Assembly: GCA_020446815.1 (NCBI GenBank)
Contig: JAGRDY010000025.1
Span: 1 to 64,000, forward strand
Reading direction: 5' to 3'
Origin: Paracoccaceae bacterium
Lineage (GTDB): Bacteria > Pseudomonadota > Alphaproteobacteria > Rhodobacterales > Rhodobacteraceae
DNA length: 64,000 nt
Shown in pieces: positions 17,797 through 28,030 of the stretch. Positions within the stretch are counted from its first letter, which is position 1. Every line of letters starts with the position of its first letter. Both the position numbers and the translations under genes were made by a program. The notes below the pieces were generated by a model, which was not told the DNA's origin, searched no databases, and worked only from the letters and a program-made list of their open reading frames with translations.

Positions 17797-18498
17797 TCAG
17801 GCGTTGCCGGTCGCCGACACCAGATCAAGGCTGATGCCCGGACCCATCGTCGAAGACAGCGATACCTTCTTGACATAGGTGCCCTTGGCACCGGTCGGTC
17901 TGGCCCTGGCCACCGCATCGACGAAGGCGCGGACGTTTTCGCTCAGTTTCTTTTCATCAAAGGATGTCTTGCCGACACCGGCATGGATCACACCGGCCTT
18001 TTCGGCCTTGAACTGAACCTCGCCGCCCTTGGCCGCCTCGACCGCCGCCTTGACGTCCATCGTCACCGTGCCCACCTTGGGGTTCGGCATCAGGTTGCGC
18101 GGGCCGAGTATCTTACCCAGACGCCCGACGATTGGCATCATGTCCGGCGTCGCGATGCAACGGTCGAACTCGATCTTGCCGGACTGGATCGTCTCCATCA
18201 GATCTTCGGCGCCAACGATATCGGCGCCTGCCTCTGTCGCTTCATCGGCTTTCGGGCCGCGGGCGAAAACCGCCACGCGCACCGTCTTGCCGGTGCCGTT
18301 GGGCAGCGACACGACACCGCGGACCATCTGGTCGGCGTGGCGCGGATCAACCCCGAGGTTCATGGCGATTTCGACGGTCTCGTCGAATTTCGCCGATGCG
18401 CTGGCCTTGACCAGTTTCACGGCCTCTTCGACCGAAAGGTTCGCCTTGCCTTCAAAGGCGGCACGCGCCGCTCTGGTGCGTTTTCCAAGCTTGGCCAT
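17797..18498 (-). CDS. rplA: 50S ribosomal protein L1
   Basis: The 233-residue protein forms the mobile L1 stalk at the E site. Recognisable segments are [20 protein letters not shown], the RNA-contact region [14 protein letters not shown] and [13 protein letters not shown] near residue 145. The protein ends [18 protein letters not shown] followed by TGNA. It is 3 bp downstream of rplK, so the two are cotranscribed and probably coupled. L1 commonly represses translation of the rplKA unit by binding near rplK; the site was not identified here. Confidence 0.98.
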   Translation of the reverse strand: MAKLGKRTRAARAAFEGKANLSVEEAVKLVKASASAKFDETVEIAMNLGVDPRHADQMVRGVVSLPNGTGKTVRVAVFARGPKADEATEAGADIVGAEDLMETIQSGKIEFDRCIATPDMMPIVGRLGKILGPRNLMPNPKVGTVTMDVKAAVEAAKGGEVQFKAEKAGVIHAGVGKTSFDEKKLSENVRAFVDAVARARPTGAKGTYVKKVSLSSTMGPGISLDLVSATGNA

Positions 18499-18501
18499 GA
18501 C

Positions 18502-18954
18502 TTACCCCTTCACTTCGATACCGATTGAACGGGCAGACCCAAGAACGATCTGCATAGCCGCCTCGACGTCATTGGCCGAAAGATCCTTCATCTTGGCTTC
18601 GGCAATCTCGCGCACCTGCGCCACGGTCACGGAACCGGCCGGTTCCCGGCCCGGCAAGGCCGACCCTTTCGGGCGGTTGCGCTTGCCCACCGGCTTCAGC
18701 CCCGCCGCCTTTTTCAGATAGTAGGACGCGGGCGCGGTCTTGGTTTCAAAGCTGAACGACTTGTCGGCATAGTAGGTGATGACCACCGGAACCGGCGCAC
18801 CCTGCTCCATCTCCTGGGTTCTGGCGTTGAAAGCCTTGCAGAATTCCATGATATTGATGCCGCGCTGACCCAGCGCCGGGCCGACGGGGGGCGACGGGTT
18901 GGCTTGGCCCGCCTTGATTTGCAGCTTCAGGCTGCCGACTACTTTCTTGGCCAT
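18502..18954 (-). CDS. rplK: 50S ribosomal protein L11
   Basis: The 150-residue protein belongs to the GTPase-associated centre. The N-terminus carries the proline-rich loop [20 protein letters not shown], which contacts 23S rRNA and thiopeptides, and the C-terminal RNA-binding domain follows ([20 protein letters not shown]). It follows nusG after 99 bp and precedes rplA by 3 bp. The length is slightly longer than in E. coli, as is normal for alphaproteobacteria. Confidence 0.98.
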   Translation of the reverse strand: MAKKVVGSLKLQIKAGQANPSPPVGPALGQRGINIMEFCKAFNARTQEMEQGAPVPVVITYYADKSFSFETKTAPASYYLKKAAGLKPVGKRNRPKGSALPGREPAGSVTVAQVREIAEAKMKDLSANDVEAAMQIVLGSARSIGIEVKG

Positions 18955-19053
18955 CTGGCCTCTCCTTTGTCACTTCCGCCGGGATTCGGCGAAGTTTAGT
19001 GGTGCGGCCTGTCCCGGATCGGATCCGCGCCAGGCCTCCCACGGGTTCACACG

Positions 19054-19587
19054 TCAACTGCCTTTCGACACCTGCGTGAATTCCAGTTCGACCGGCGTCG
19101 GCCGGCCGAAAATCGACACCGTCACCTTCAAACGGCTGGCGTTTTCATCGACTTCCTCGACCATGCCCGAGAACCCTTCGAACGGGCCGTCGGCGACCTT
19201 GACCTGTTCGCCGATCTCGAAGCGGATCAGGTTGCGCGGGGCTTCGTGGCCTTCTTCGGCACGCTTGAGGATGCCGTTCACTTCGTCGTCGCGCATCGGC
19301 ATCGGGCGGCCCTGGGGGCCCAGAAACCCGGTGACGCGGTTGATCGAGGTCACCAGATGATAGCCCCGGTCGGTCATGTCCATATGCACCAGCACATAGC
19401 CCGGCATGAAACGGCGTTCGGAGGTCACCTTCTTGCCGCGGCGGATTTCCAGCACGTCCTCGGTCGGCACCAGAACTTCGTCGATCTCTTCCTCGAGACC
19501 CTTTTCGGCGACGGCCTGCTTGATCTGTTCGGCGATCTTCTTTTCGAAATTCGAGAGAACGCTCACCGAATACCACCGCTTCGCCAT
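19054..19587 (-). CDS. nusG: Transcription termination/antitermination factor NusG
   Basis: The 177-residue protein has the N-terminal NGN domain (RWYSVSVLSNFEKKIAEQIK, then RRFMPGYVLVHMDM) and a C-terminal KOW domain (EIGEQVKVADGPFEGFSGMV). It binds RNA polymerase and links it to Rho or to the leading ribosome. It is the second gene of the secE-nusG-rplKA block, 193 bp downstream of secE. Nothing is unusual. Confidence 0.98.
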   Translation of the reverse strand: MAKRWYSVSVLSNFEKKIAEQIKQAVAEKGLEEEIDEVLVPTEDVLEIRRGKKVTSERRFMPGYVLVHMDMTDRGYHLVTSINRVTGFLGPQGRPMPMRDDEVNGILKRAEEGHEAPRNLIRFEIGEQVKVADGPFEGFSGMVEEVDENASRLKVTVSIFGRPTPVELEFTQVSKGS

Positions 19588-19780
19588 CTGCCCGCAACCT
19601 CGTCCTGCCGACGGCGCACCGTCGAAAATTTCCGTAATTCCAGTGGGTTAACCCACCATATCCCGAACAAAAAACAGCGCGCAACCCGAATCGATGCACG
19701 CCGGTTTGTGAGAAAGTCCGGCCCCTCTACCGCCGAATGACGGTGATATCAAGTGAGTTCGGGCCGAAACGCGGCGAATG

Positions 19781-19972
19781 TCAGCCTAACACCCCGAGCA
19801 CCGACGTCAGGCCGAACTTGATCGTCAGATCGACCAGAAAGAAGAACATCGACGTGATCGCCGCCATGATGAAAACCATGATCGTGGTCAGCAGAACCTC
19901 GCGCCGGGTCGGCCACACGACCTTGCCCACCTCGGAGCGGACCTGTTGCAGAAAAAGGAGCGGGTTGGCCAT
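19781..19972 (-). CDS. secE: Preprotein translocase subunit SecE
   Basis: The 63-residue protein is the short single-helix form of SecE, the clamp subunit of the SecYEG channel. The conserved cytoplasmic motif VRSEVGKVVWPTRREVLLTT precedes one hydrophobic helix. ATG 19972 (MANPLLFLQQ) is preferred over an in-frame ATG five codons upstream because it matches the family N-terminus. It heads the nusG block. The upstream region carries a tandem repeat rather than the tRNA-Trp gene often seen there. Confidence 0.96.
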   Translation of the reverse strand: MANPLLFLQQVRSEVGKVVWPTRREVLLTTIMVFIMAAITSMFFFLVDLTIKFGLTSVLGVLG

Positions 19973-20037
19973 TCTGTCGCCTCGCAATCGGGATCACTGA
20001 GGGGCAGATACGCGCCTTGCGGGGCGATTTCAACCCT

Positions 20038-20117
20038 GTCCCGCGCCCGTCCCGCGCCCGTCCCGCATCCGTCCCGCATCCGTCCCGACACGCGTCCCGA
20101 CACGCATCCCGACAGCC
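20038..20117. repeat. Tandem repeat of paired 11-12 bp units upstream of secE
   Basis: Seven head-to-tail units occur as near-identical pairs: GTCCCGCGCCC twice, GTCCCGCATCC twice, GTCCCGACACGC twice, and one ATCCCGACAGCC. All share the core TCCCG. The array sits between the GntR gene end and the secE start, in the likely promoter or leader region of secE. The doublet pattern suggests stepwise local duplication by slippage. Confidence 0.85.
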
Positions 20118-20163
20118 GGCCGCCGCCGGCGCGGGCGAAAACCGCGCCCGCGCCGTCATGCCC

Positions 20164-20814
20164 CTAGCCCACCAGATGGCGCAGACCCTGGGTCACATCG
20201 GTCCGCACCGCGAGCCGCAGGGCCGGTTCGTCGCCGGCCTTCAGCGCGGCGATGATCATCCGGTGATGCTGTGGCGGATTGGGCCGGTGAAGCCGGGCAT
20301 AAAGCGCGCGCATCGTCGGGCCGAGTTGCAGCCAGACGGTTTCGGCCACCGCCAGCATCGCCGGGGCCTGGGCACGCAGATAAAGCGTGCGGTGAAATTC
20401 CAGGTTGGTGCGGATATAGGCCACCGCATCCTGCTTGGCGGCCGCCTCGGCATTGGCCATGTTGATCGCCTGCATCCGGTCGATCAGCGCGATATGCGCC
20501 CTGGGAAGGGCGCGGCTGGCCAGTTCCGTTTCGATGAGCGCGCGCAGGGCCGCCAGCTCCTCGATCCGCTCGTTGCTCAGTTCGGGCGTCGCGACCCGCC
20601 CCGATGAGGACAGCATCAGCGCCCCTTCCGCCACCAGACGCCGCAGCGCTTCGCGCACCGGCGTCATCGATACGCCGTAGACCTCGGCCAGCCCGCGCAG
20701 CGTCAGCGCCTGCCCCGGCGCCAGTTCGCCATGCATCACCTGCATCCGCAAGGACCGGTAGAGACGGTCATGCGCGGCGATTCCGGCATCCGACGGGCGT
20801 GGCTGCAACTTCAT
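20164..20814 (-). CDS. GntR-family transcriptional regulator, FCD (FadR) subfamily
   Basis: The 216-residue regulator has an N-terminal winged helix-turn-helix around residues 14-85, with the typical LRGLAEVYGVSMTPVREALR and RLVAEGALM. A C-terminal all-helical FCD ligand domain follows (ERIEELAALRALIETELASR), including the metal/ligand-type residues of NLEFHRTLYLRA and the late HHRMI. The target and effector are unknown: it is flanked by secE and a zinc peptidase gene, with no obvious metabolic operon to control. FCD regulators usually sense organic acids or sugars. Confidence 0.9.
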   Translation of the reverse strand: MKLQPRPSDAGIAAHDRLYRSLRMQVMHGELAPGQALTLRGLAEVYGVSMTPVREALRRLVAEGALMLSSSGRVATPELSNERIEELAALRALIETELASRALPRAHIALIDRMQAINMANAEAAAKQDAVAYIRTNLEFHRTLYLRAQAPAMLAVAETVWLQLGPTMRALYARLHRPNPPQHHRMIIAALKAGDEPALRLAVRTDVTQGLRHLVG

Positions 20815-20867
20815 GGGCCAGTGTGATCACGAAACCCGAGGCAAGGTCAATCGCCCCGCCGTTCCGG

Positions 20868-21560
20868 TCAGCCGCTGAAATCGATCCGGTGCAGTGCCGA
20901 GCCGTGGCGGCGCAGCCAGTGGCGGTGCGGTTCGTACCCCGGCATCAATCCGGCCACGACCGCCCAGAAAGCCGGTGAATGGTTCATTTCGGCCAGATGC
21001 GCCACCTCATGGGCCGCGACATAGTCGAGAACCTCGGGCGGCGCCATGATCAGCCGCCAGGAATACATCAGCGCCCCATCCGCCGTGCAAGATCCCCAGC
21101 GCGACCGCGTGTCACGCAGGGTGATGCGCCGGAACCGGCGGCCGAGCCTTGCGCAATGGCGTTCGCTCGCCTGTTGCAGCCGCTGGCGCGCCATCAGCTT
21201 CAGGAAGGCCTGCACCCGCGCGCCCGCGTGCGCGCCGCCGCGCGGCACCAAAAGACGATCGCCGTCGACAGATACCGCAGGGATCGCGGCGGCAAGCACG
21301 GTCAGGCGGCGCCCCTCGAACGGCACCTGCCCGCCGGGGGCCACCGCCTGCCGCCGCGGCGATTCGGCCAGTTTGCGGCGAATCCACGCCGCCTTGTCGC
21401 GCGCGAAGTCCAGCGCCTCGGATTCGGGGGCGCGCAGCGGCATCGACAGCGTCACGCGCCCGTCGAGCTGCGAGACACGCAGCGAAAACCGCCTGGCCCG
21501 CGCGCTGCGGCGCAGGGTGATGTCGAGCGGGGGGTCGCCGGGCAGGGTTTTCAACGTCAT
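20868..21560 (-). CDS. YgjP/DUF45-type zinc metallopeptidase (M48-like)
   Basis: The 230-residue protein has the YgjP-like layout: a beta-rich N-terminal half with RRSARARRFSLRVS and the signature RDTRSRWGSCTADGALMYSW, then the zinc site HEVAH (His184, Glu185, His188) with a third ligand His194 in EMNHSPAFW. The family is cytoplasmic or peripheral and its substrate is unknown. ATG 21560 begins the family's usual N-terminus; the open frame continues upstream through the promoter region but that part resembles nothing. It is divergent from the TIGR02300 gene across 162 bp. Confidence 0.88.
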   Translation of the reverse strand: MTLKTLPGDPPLDITLRRSARARRFSLRVSQLDGRVTLSMPLRAPESEALDFARDKAAWIRRKLAESPRRQAVAPGGQVPFEGRRLTVLAAAIPAVSVDGDRLLVPRGGAHAGARVQAFLKLMARQRLQQASERHCARLGRRFRRITLRDTRSRWGSCTADGALMYSWRLIMAPPEVLDYVAAHEVAHLAEMNHSPAFWAVVAGLMPGYEPHRHWLRRHGSALHRIDFSG

Positions 21561-21722
21561 TTCTATCGCTCCGGGGGCGGCCGGAATGGCCGTTCGGGGG
21601 CTGGCGAAAAGCGCCGGGCCGGGAGCATCGCAGCAGCCGGCCAAAAGCCTTTGACACACAGGCGCACTTGTGGCAGTTGGCGGCGTTCCTCGAATAGCCC
21701 GCGCAGTGGAAGGAGTTTTTCC

Positions 21723-22052
21723 ATGCCCAAAGATGAATGGGGCGTCAAGCGTCTCTGCCCGAAATGCGCCAGCCGGTTTTACGACCTGCAGCGCGACCCG
21801 ATGACCTGCCCGGAGTGCGGCCACAGCTTTACCGCCGAAAGTCTCGTTGTCAGCCGCAGCCGCACCATGGTGTCGGAAAAGACCGCCGTGAAGGAAAAGG
21901 CCGAAGAGGTCGACGATCTGGATGATGTCGTCGTCGACGACGACGATTCGGCGGATGACGATCTTGGCGACGATCTTCTGGAAGACGACGACGACGACGA
22001 TGTTTCGCTTGACGAGATCGCCGATGTCGCCACATCCGACGACGACGGCTGA
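21723..22052 (+). CDS. TIGR02300-family acidic zinc-ribbon protein
   Basis: The 109-residue protein begins MPKDEWGVKRLCPKCASRFY and has paired CPKC and CPEC motifs that should form a zinc ribbon. The C-terminal half is extremely acidic, dominated by Asp runs from about residue 62 onward. This FYDLN-acid family is widespread in alphaproteobacteria and has no established function. An AAGGAG ribosome site precedes the ATG. It is followed by tRNA-Ala after a GC-rich spacer in which I see no gene. Confidence 0.9.
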   Translation: MPKDEWGVKRLCPKCASRFYDLQRDPMTCPECGHSFTAESLVVSRSRTMVSEKTAVKEKAEEVDDLDDVVVDDDDSADDDLGDDLLEDDDDDDVSLDEIADVATSDDDG

Positions 22053-22241
22053 TCGCGGCCGGCCGGCCCGGCGGGCGGGCGCGCATCATCCTGCGCGCCC
22101 GGGCCGGTTTCGCCGGCGGCGCGCGGCATGGGTCTTGCCCGCGCCGCGCGGCAGGATCCGCGGGCGCAAATTTGCACTTGCGCCATGCGTCCCGCTTGCC
22201 TATATGCCAGCCACGCGGGCGGCAAAGCCCGTATTTCCGGT

Positions 22242-22317
<76 letters not shown>

Positions 22318-22333
22318 AATAAATCAAGTCGTC

Positions 22334-22360
22334 AAGGGGCGCCGCATTGGGCGCCTTTTC
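22334..22360 (+). terminator. Terminator after tRNA-Ala
   Basis: GGCGCC pairs with GGCGCC around a six-base loop GCATTG, with A/G bases before the stem pairing into a following TTTT. It ends the monocistronic tRNA-Ala transcript. Confidence 0.85.
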
Positions 22361-22451
22361 GTTTTCTGCAACATCGTCGCAGCATCAGCCGGATCGGGCG
22401 GGGCCGCCGCCGGGTACGGTCGGGCGCGTTGCGGCCCGCTCCCCGGACTGC

Positions 22452-23393
22452 TCATGGCTCGGGCGGGGTATCGCCGTAGCGGGTGCGTTCGGCGCTGAGG
22501 CTCAGCAACCAGTCCTCGACAAGGCGGCATTCGTCGAAGGGCCGCTTGCGTTCGGATTTCAGCAGATAATAGCCATGGTCGGTGCGCACCCGCGCCGCGC
22601 CGAGCGGGCGCACCAGCTTTTCCTGGGCGAGCAGCGGATCGACGAGATGCCCCCACCCCAGGGCGATGCCCAGCCCGTCCACCGCCGCCTGCACCGACAG
22701 CGGGTAGGTATTGAAGAAGGATTGCTGCCGCAGGTCATCGGCATTGACGCCGAATTCCTGCAGCCAGGTGCGCCAGTTCATCCATTCGCGATGGCTGGAG
22801 GCCACCTCGATCAGATCGAGCCTGTGCATCTTTTCGGGGTCGCTGGCCGTCGGGTTGGCCTCCAGATAGCCCGGCGCGCAGACCGGAAACACGGTTTCGC
22901 CGAACAGCATCCGTGCCTGGAAGCCGGGCCAGTCGCCGTCGCCTCTCAGGATCGCCAGATCGACGCTGTCGGAGAGGCATTCATCGTCATTGTCCGACGA
23001 AACGAGCATGATCTTCAGATGCTTGTTCTGACGATTGAGCTTTTGCAGTCTCGGCATCAGCCACAGCCCCGCGACCGAGTTGGTGGCGGCAAGCGTCACG
23101 GGCCGGTCGCGGTGATCGGTGGCGGTTTTCTGCGAGGCGTCGCGCAGCATCTGCAGGGCCGGCTTGACGCGCGACAGAAACAGGACGCCCTGGGGCGTGA
23201 TGCTGATCGAGCGGTGGCCGCGCAGGAAGAACTGCAAGCCATAGTGCAGTTCCAGCAGCCGGACCTTGCGGCTGATCGCGGTCTCGCTGATGTTGAGCCG
23301 CTTCGAGGCGGCCACGAAGCTGTGCGATTCCGCCGTTGCCTCGAAGGCAAGCAGGTAATCGAGCGGCGGCAGGGAGACAGGATTGCTGGTCAT
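22452..23393 (-). CDS. LysR-family transcriptional regulator, divergent from the TMAO operon
   Basis: The 313-residue regulator has the N-terminal LysR helix-turn-helix (LDYLLAFEATAESHSFVAAS, then KRLNISETAISRKVRLLE) and a type-2 periplasmic-binding-like effector domain from about residue 90. ATG 23393 was chosen because it gives the canonical LysR N-terminus; the frame is open further upstream but encodes nothing family-like. It is transcribed divergently from the tmoX-tdm operon across 230 bp that contains a perfect 7-bp inverted repeat. This is the usual layout for a LysR protein controlling its neighbour. Control of TMAO uptake is inference from that layout. Confidence 0.88.
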   Translation of the reverse strand: MTSNPVSLPPLDYLLAFEATAESHSFVAASKRLNISETAISRKVRLLELHYGLQFFLRGHRSISITPQGVLFLSRVKPALQMLRDASQKTATDHRDRPVTLAATNSVAGLWLMPRLQKLNRQNKHLKIMLVSSDNDDECLSDSVDLAILRGDGDWPGFQARMLFGETVFPVCAPGYLEANPTASDPEKMHRLDLIEVASSHREWMNWRTWLQEFGVNADDLRQQSFFNTYPLSVQAAVDGLGIALGWGHLVDPLLAQEKLVRPLGAARVRTDHGYYLLKSERKRPFDECRLVEDWLLSLSAERTRYGDTPPEP

Positions 23394-23434
23394 GCGTGCA
23401 AATTCGTGCCTTTTCACTTCGCATTTCACCCTGA

Positions 23435-24565
<1,131 letters not shown>

Positions 24566-24643
24566 ATCCGGCGCTCTTGCGAGAGTTGAAAACGACCCCG
24601 CCGGGCGCAGTCTGGCGGGGTGACAAATTTCGGAGAGAGGTAC

Positions 24644-25672
24644 ATGACCACACAAACGCCGGTAATTTCCTGTGCAAATGTCTGGAAGCTTTTCGGGCCG
24701 CACCCGAAAAAATATCTGGCGAACATGCCCGCGGGCCGCAGTTTCGACGACATTCGCAAGGATGGCTATATCGCCGGTGTCCGGGATGTTTCGGTCGATA
24801 TAAACCGCGGCGAAATGCTGGTTGTCATGGGTCTTTCCGGTTCCGGCAAATCGACATTGGTGCGCTGTTTTTCGCGTCTGCATGAAATCACCGGCGGCAC
24901 GATCGAGGTCGATGGCCAGGATATCATGGCGTTGAACGACCGCGATCTGATCGAGCTGCGCCGCAACAAGATGGGCATGGTTTTCCAGAGCTTCGGGCTG
25001 TTGCCGCATCGCACGGTCTTGGAAAACGTGGCCTTTCCCCTGGAGATGCGCGGACAGGACCGCCACGACCGCCGCGAACGCGCCCTGGAGGTGATCAAGC
25101 TTGTGGGGCTCGAGGGGCGCGAAGAGTATTTTCCGCGCGAACTTTCGGGCGGCCAGCAGCAGCGCGTCGGCATCGCCCGCAGCCTGGCCATCGAGCCGGA
25201 CATCTGGTTTCTCGACGAGCCGTTCAGCGCGCTCGATCCGTTGATCCGCCGCGAAATGCAGGATGAATTCCTGCGGTTGCAGGAAATGCTGGGCAAGACC
25301 ATCGTCTTCATCACCCATGATTTCGACGAGGCGCTGCGGCTGGCGGACCGCATCGCGATCATGAAGGACGGCGCCATCGAGCAATGCGACACGCCGGATC
25401 AGATCGTGCTGAACCCCGCCACGCCCTATGTGCGCAAGTTCACCGAGGATATCGAGAAATCGCGGGTGGTGCATGCGCGGGTCCTGGCGACGCCGATGAA
25501 TGGCCACATCCCCGATGGCACCCCGATCCGTGCGGGCGCCACGATCCTGCAACTGGCGCGCCAACTGGTCAACGAGACCCGCGAGGAGCTGCCGGTGGCC
25601 AATGGAAATGGCGAACTGATCGGCATCCTGAACCGGCAAGAGGCGCTGGACGTCCTGCTGGGAGAAGGGTGA
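24644..25672 (+). CDS. tmoW: ABC transporter ATP-binding protein of the TMAO/betaine uptake system
   Basis: The 342-residue ProV-like ATPase has Walker A GLSGSGKST, the ABC signature LSGGQQQR and Walker B IWFLDEPFSALD followed by the switch His in FITHDF. A C-terminal extension of about 90 residues after the ATPase core resembles the degenerate CBS-type regulatory tail of ProV/OpuAA. Such tails can sense ionic strength, though the substrate here suggests a catabolic uptake role. ATG 24644 is preceded by GGAGAGAGG; an in-frame ATG eight codons upstream lacks one. The stop overlaps the permease ATG by one base. The letter W follows the order X-W-V as I recall it for Ruegeria pomeroyi; the function is surer than the letter. 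Confidence 0.82.
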   Translation: MTTQTPVISCANVWKLFGPHPKKYLANMPAGRSFDDIRKDGYIAGVRDVSVDINRGEMLVVMGLSGSGKSTLVRCFSRLHEITGGTIEVDGQDIMALNDRDLIELRRNKMGMVFQSFGLLPHRTVLENVAFPLEMRGQDRHDRRERALEVIKLVGLEGREEYFPRELSGGQQQRVGIARSLAIEPDIWFLDEPFSALDPLIRREMQDEFLRLQEMLGKTIVFITHDFDEALRLADRIAIMKDGAIEQCDTPDQIVLNPATPYVRKFTEDIEKSRVVHARVLATPMNGHIPDGTPIRAGATILQLARQLVNETREELPVANGNGELIGILNRQEALDVLLGEG

Positions 25673-27642
25673 TGGCGGTCGCGCAAACGAATGTGGCGGT
25701 CCCGGCGCCGACCCTGACCAGAATGCGGGTGGCGCAGATCCTTTTGGCGGCTGCCGTCCTTCTGGCCGCTGCGCGGCCGGTCCTGCCCGAATTCCTGATC
25801 CGGGTGCCGGAATGGGCGGTGCTGCCCTACAACGTCTGGATGCAGGCGTTGTTCGATTTCATCAAGGACGATCTTGGCCTGATCCACCTGACGCGCGGCA
25901 TTTCGGCGGTGCTCGAAGTGCTGCTCGATATCACCGCGAACCTGCTTTACGGCAAGCACCGCTGGCCCTTTTTCGAGCCGATCCCCTGGACGGCGATCGC
26001 CGCGGGCGCGGCGGTGATCGGTTACTGGCTTGGCGGCTGGCGGTTGGCGGCCGTGGCGGGCGGCACCTTCGTGTGGGTGGCCCTGATCGGCCAGTGGAAC
26101 CTGGCGATGCAGACCATGTCGGTGATCGTCGTTGCCGCCCCGGTCGCCTTCCTGCTGGGTCTGCTCCTGGGCATTGCCGCGTGGAAATCATCCCGGTTCG
26201 AACGTTTCCTGGCACCGATCCTCAGCATCCTGCAAACCCTGCCGTTCTTCACCTACCTGCTGCCCGCGGTGATCTTCTTCAAGGTCGGTCCCACGGCGGG
26301 CTGCGTCGCCACGATCGTCTATGCGATTCCGCCGATGGTGCTGATGACGACGCTGGGGCTGAAGAAAGTGTCACCGGAAGTGGTCGAGGCCGGCAACATG
26401 GCCGGATCGACGCGCTGGCAGATGCTGCGCCATGTCTATCTTCCCGCCGCGCGCACCGAAATTCTGGTCGGCGTCAACCAGGTGATCATGTTGTGTCTTG
26501 CCATGGTGGTTCTGACGGCCTTCATCGGGATGCCGGGGCTGGGGGCGAAACTGCTGTCGCTGATGAATTCGCTGAAGCTGGGCCGCAGCTTCGAGATCGG
26601 TGTGACCATCGTGCTGATCGCGGTGACGCTCGACCGTCTGTCGAAGGCCTGGGTTGTCAAGCAGCCCGAACATTTCGAGCGCGGCACATCCTGGGCGGCG
26701 CGGCACAAGTACCTTGTCGGCGGGATTGCCGCCTTTGCGGCCTTCTACGTTCTGGCGCAATTCGTGCAGGTCGCCGATCACATCACCCGCAAGCAGGAAC
26801 TTTCGATGGGATCGGAGATCGACGACGTGATCCGCGCCGCGCTGGCCAATGACACGGTGACGGCGGTCACCGGCTGGCTGCGCTGGTTCCTGATCACCTG
26901 GGTGCTGATCCCGTTCCGCAACGCCCTGCTGTGGCTGCCAACCCCCAGCGTTCTGCTGGCGATCGCCGCCGCGGGCTATGCGGTGGGCGGGCGCAAATCC
27001 GCGCTTACCGTGTTGGCCTTCTTCGGCATCGTCGCCCTGACGGGGTGGTGGGACCGGTCGATCATCACCCTTTACGCAGTGGTCTGCGCGGTGATCCTGG
27101 CCATGCTGATCGGGCTTCCGCTGGGCATCGCGGCGGCGCGCAACCCCAGATGGGCCAACCCGATCCTGCTGGCGTGCGACACGATGCAGACCTTCCCGAG
27201 CTTCATCTACCTGATCCCCGCGATCATGCTGTTTTCGGTCAATGACGTTGCGGTCGTCTTTGCGATTCTGATTTTCGCCACTGTGCCGCTGACGCGCTAC
27301 ACCATCGAGGGAATGCGCGCCGTGCCGGAGGAGCTGATCGAGGCCGCCGACATGGCCGGCGCCAGCCGCAATCAGAAGTTGATGAAAGTGCAACTGCCGC
27401 TGGCGCTGCCGACCATGGCGGTCGGCTTCAACCAGGCGATCATGTTCGCGTTCTTCATGGTCATCATCGCCGCTTTCATCGGCACCCAGGATCTTGGGCA
27501 GGAACTGCAAAGAACCCTGGCGGGCAACGATCTTGGCAAGAACTTCGTGCTTGGCATGTGCGTGTCGCTGATGGCGCTGACCTTCAACCACATCATCATG
27601 CGCTGGTCCAACGACCGCCGCAAGGCGCTGGGAGTGGGGTGA
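25672..27642 (+). CDS. tmoV: Double-length ABC permease of the TMAO/betaine uptake system
   Basis: The 656-residue protein carries two complete ProW-type permease domains in tandem. The first EAA-like loop is VVEAGNMAGSTRWQMLRHVY with LPAARTEILVGVNQVIM. The second is LIEAADMAGASRNQKLMKVQ with LPLALPTMAVGFNQAIM. Each domain has about five or six membrane segments, and a further pair of helices links them. A single polypeptide thus replaces the usual homodimer. This double form is what the TMAO transporter of Roseobacters has, to my knowledge. The ATG overlaps the ATPase stop (TGATG), implying coupled translation. Confidence 0.85.
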   Translation: MAVAQTNVAVPAPTLTRMRVAQILLAAAVLLAAARPVLPEFLIRVPEWAVLPYNVWMQALFDFIKDDLGLIHLTRGISAVLEVLLDITANLLYGKHRWPFFEPIPWTAIAAGAAVIGYWLGGWRLAAVAGGTFVWVALIGQWNLAMQTMSVIVVAAPVAFLLGLLLGIAAWKSSRFERFLAPILSILQTLPFFTYLLPAVIFFKVGPTAGCVATIVYAIPPMVLMTTLGLKKVSPEVVEAGNMAGSTRWQMLRHVYLPAARTEILVGVNQVIMLCLAMVVLTAFIGMPGLGAKLLSLMNSLKLGRSFEIGVTIVLIAVTLDRLSKAWVVKQPEHFERGTSWAARHKYLVGGIAAFAAFYVLAQFVQVADHITRKQELSMGSEIDDVIRAALANDTVTAVTGWLRWFLITWVLIPFRNALLWLPTPSVLLAIAAAGYAVGGRKSALTVLAFFGIVALTGWWDRSIITLYAVVCAVILAMLIGLPLGIAAARNPRWANPILLACDTMQTFPSFIYLIPAIMLFSVNDVAVVFAILIFATVPLTRYTIEGMRAVPEELIEAADMAGASRNQKLMKVQLPLALPTMAVGFNQAIMFAFFMVIIAAFIGTQDLGQELQRTLAGNDLGKNFVLGMCVSLMALTFNHIIMRWSNDRRKALGVG

Positions 27643-27646
27643 TTTG

Positions 27647-28030
27647 ATGACCGGAATCGCCAAAGACCGCAGGGTCGCCCATGTCAGCCGCGCGGCGTTC
27701 GAACCGATGAGGATCGACGACCGGGTCTGCGATGATGTCTGGTGGCACAATGTGTCCTTCGACGAAAAGACCGGCTGCGGCAGTTACCTGATGCTGCTGG
27801 CGCCCGGCGCGAGCAGCAATCCGCACCAGCATCTGGGCATGGAGGAATTCTATGTGCTCGAGGGCGAGCTGGTGGATTTCGACGGCCATGTCTATGCCGC
27901 CGGCGATTTCGTCAGCTTGCGGGCCGGTTCGCGGCATTTCTCGAAATCACCGTCCGGCTGCAAGCTGATCGTCACACATCACGGCCGGACCCGGATACTT
28001 GGCGATGAGGCGGGGATGGCGAAATCATGA
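27647..28030 (+). CDS. Small cupin-domain protein in the TMAO operon
   Basis: The 127-residue protein has a single cupin fold. Motif 1 is the metal-type HQHLGMEEFYVLEGE and motif 2 includes GDFVSLRAGSRHFSKS. The histidine pair in motif 1 with Glu, and the late His, could bind a divalent metal. It sits between the permease and the demethylase and overlaps the latter by 4 bp (ATGA), so it is expected to act with it. It may help handle formaldehyde or deliver metal; both are guesses. ATG 27647 is preferred over TTG 27644. Confidence 0.75.
   Translation: MTGIAKDRRVAHVSRAAFEPMRIDDRVCDDVWWHNVSFDEKTGCGSYLMLLAPGASSNPHQHLGMEEFYVLEGELVDFDGHVYAAGDFVSLRAGSRHFSKSPSGCKLIVTHHGRTRILGDEAGMAKS

Noticed and set aside
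20038-20117. CRISPR-like array
   Set aside because: Units are 11-12 bp and directly adjacent, with no spacers and no cas genes nearby.
19988-20163. tRNA-Trp gene upstream of secE, as in some relatives
   Set aside because: No cloverleaf is present; the space holds the tandem repeat instead.
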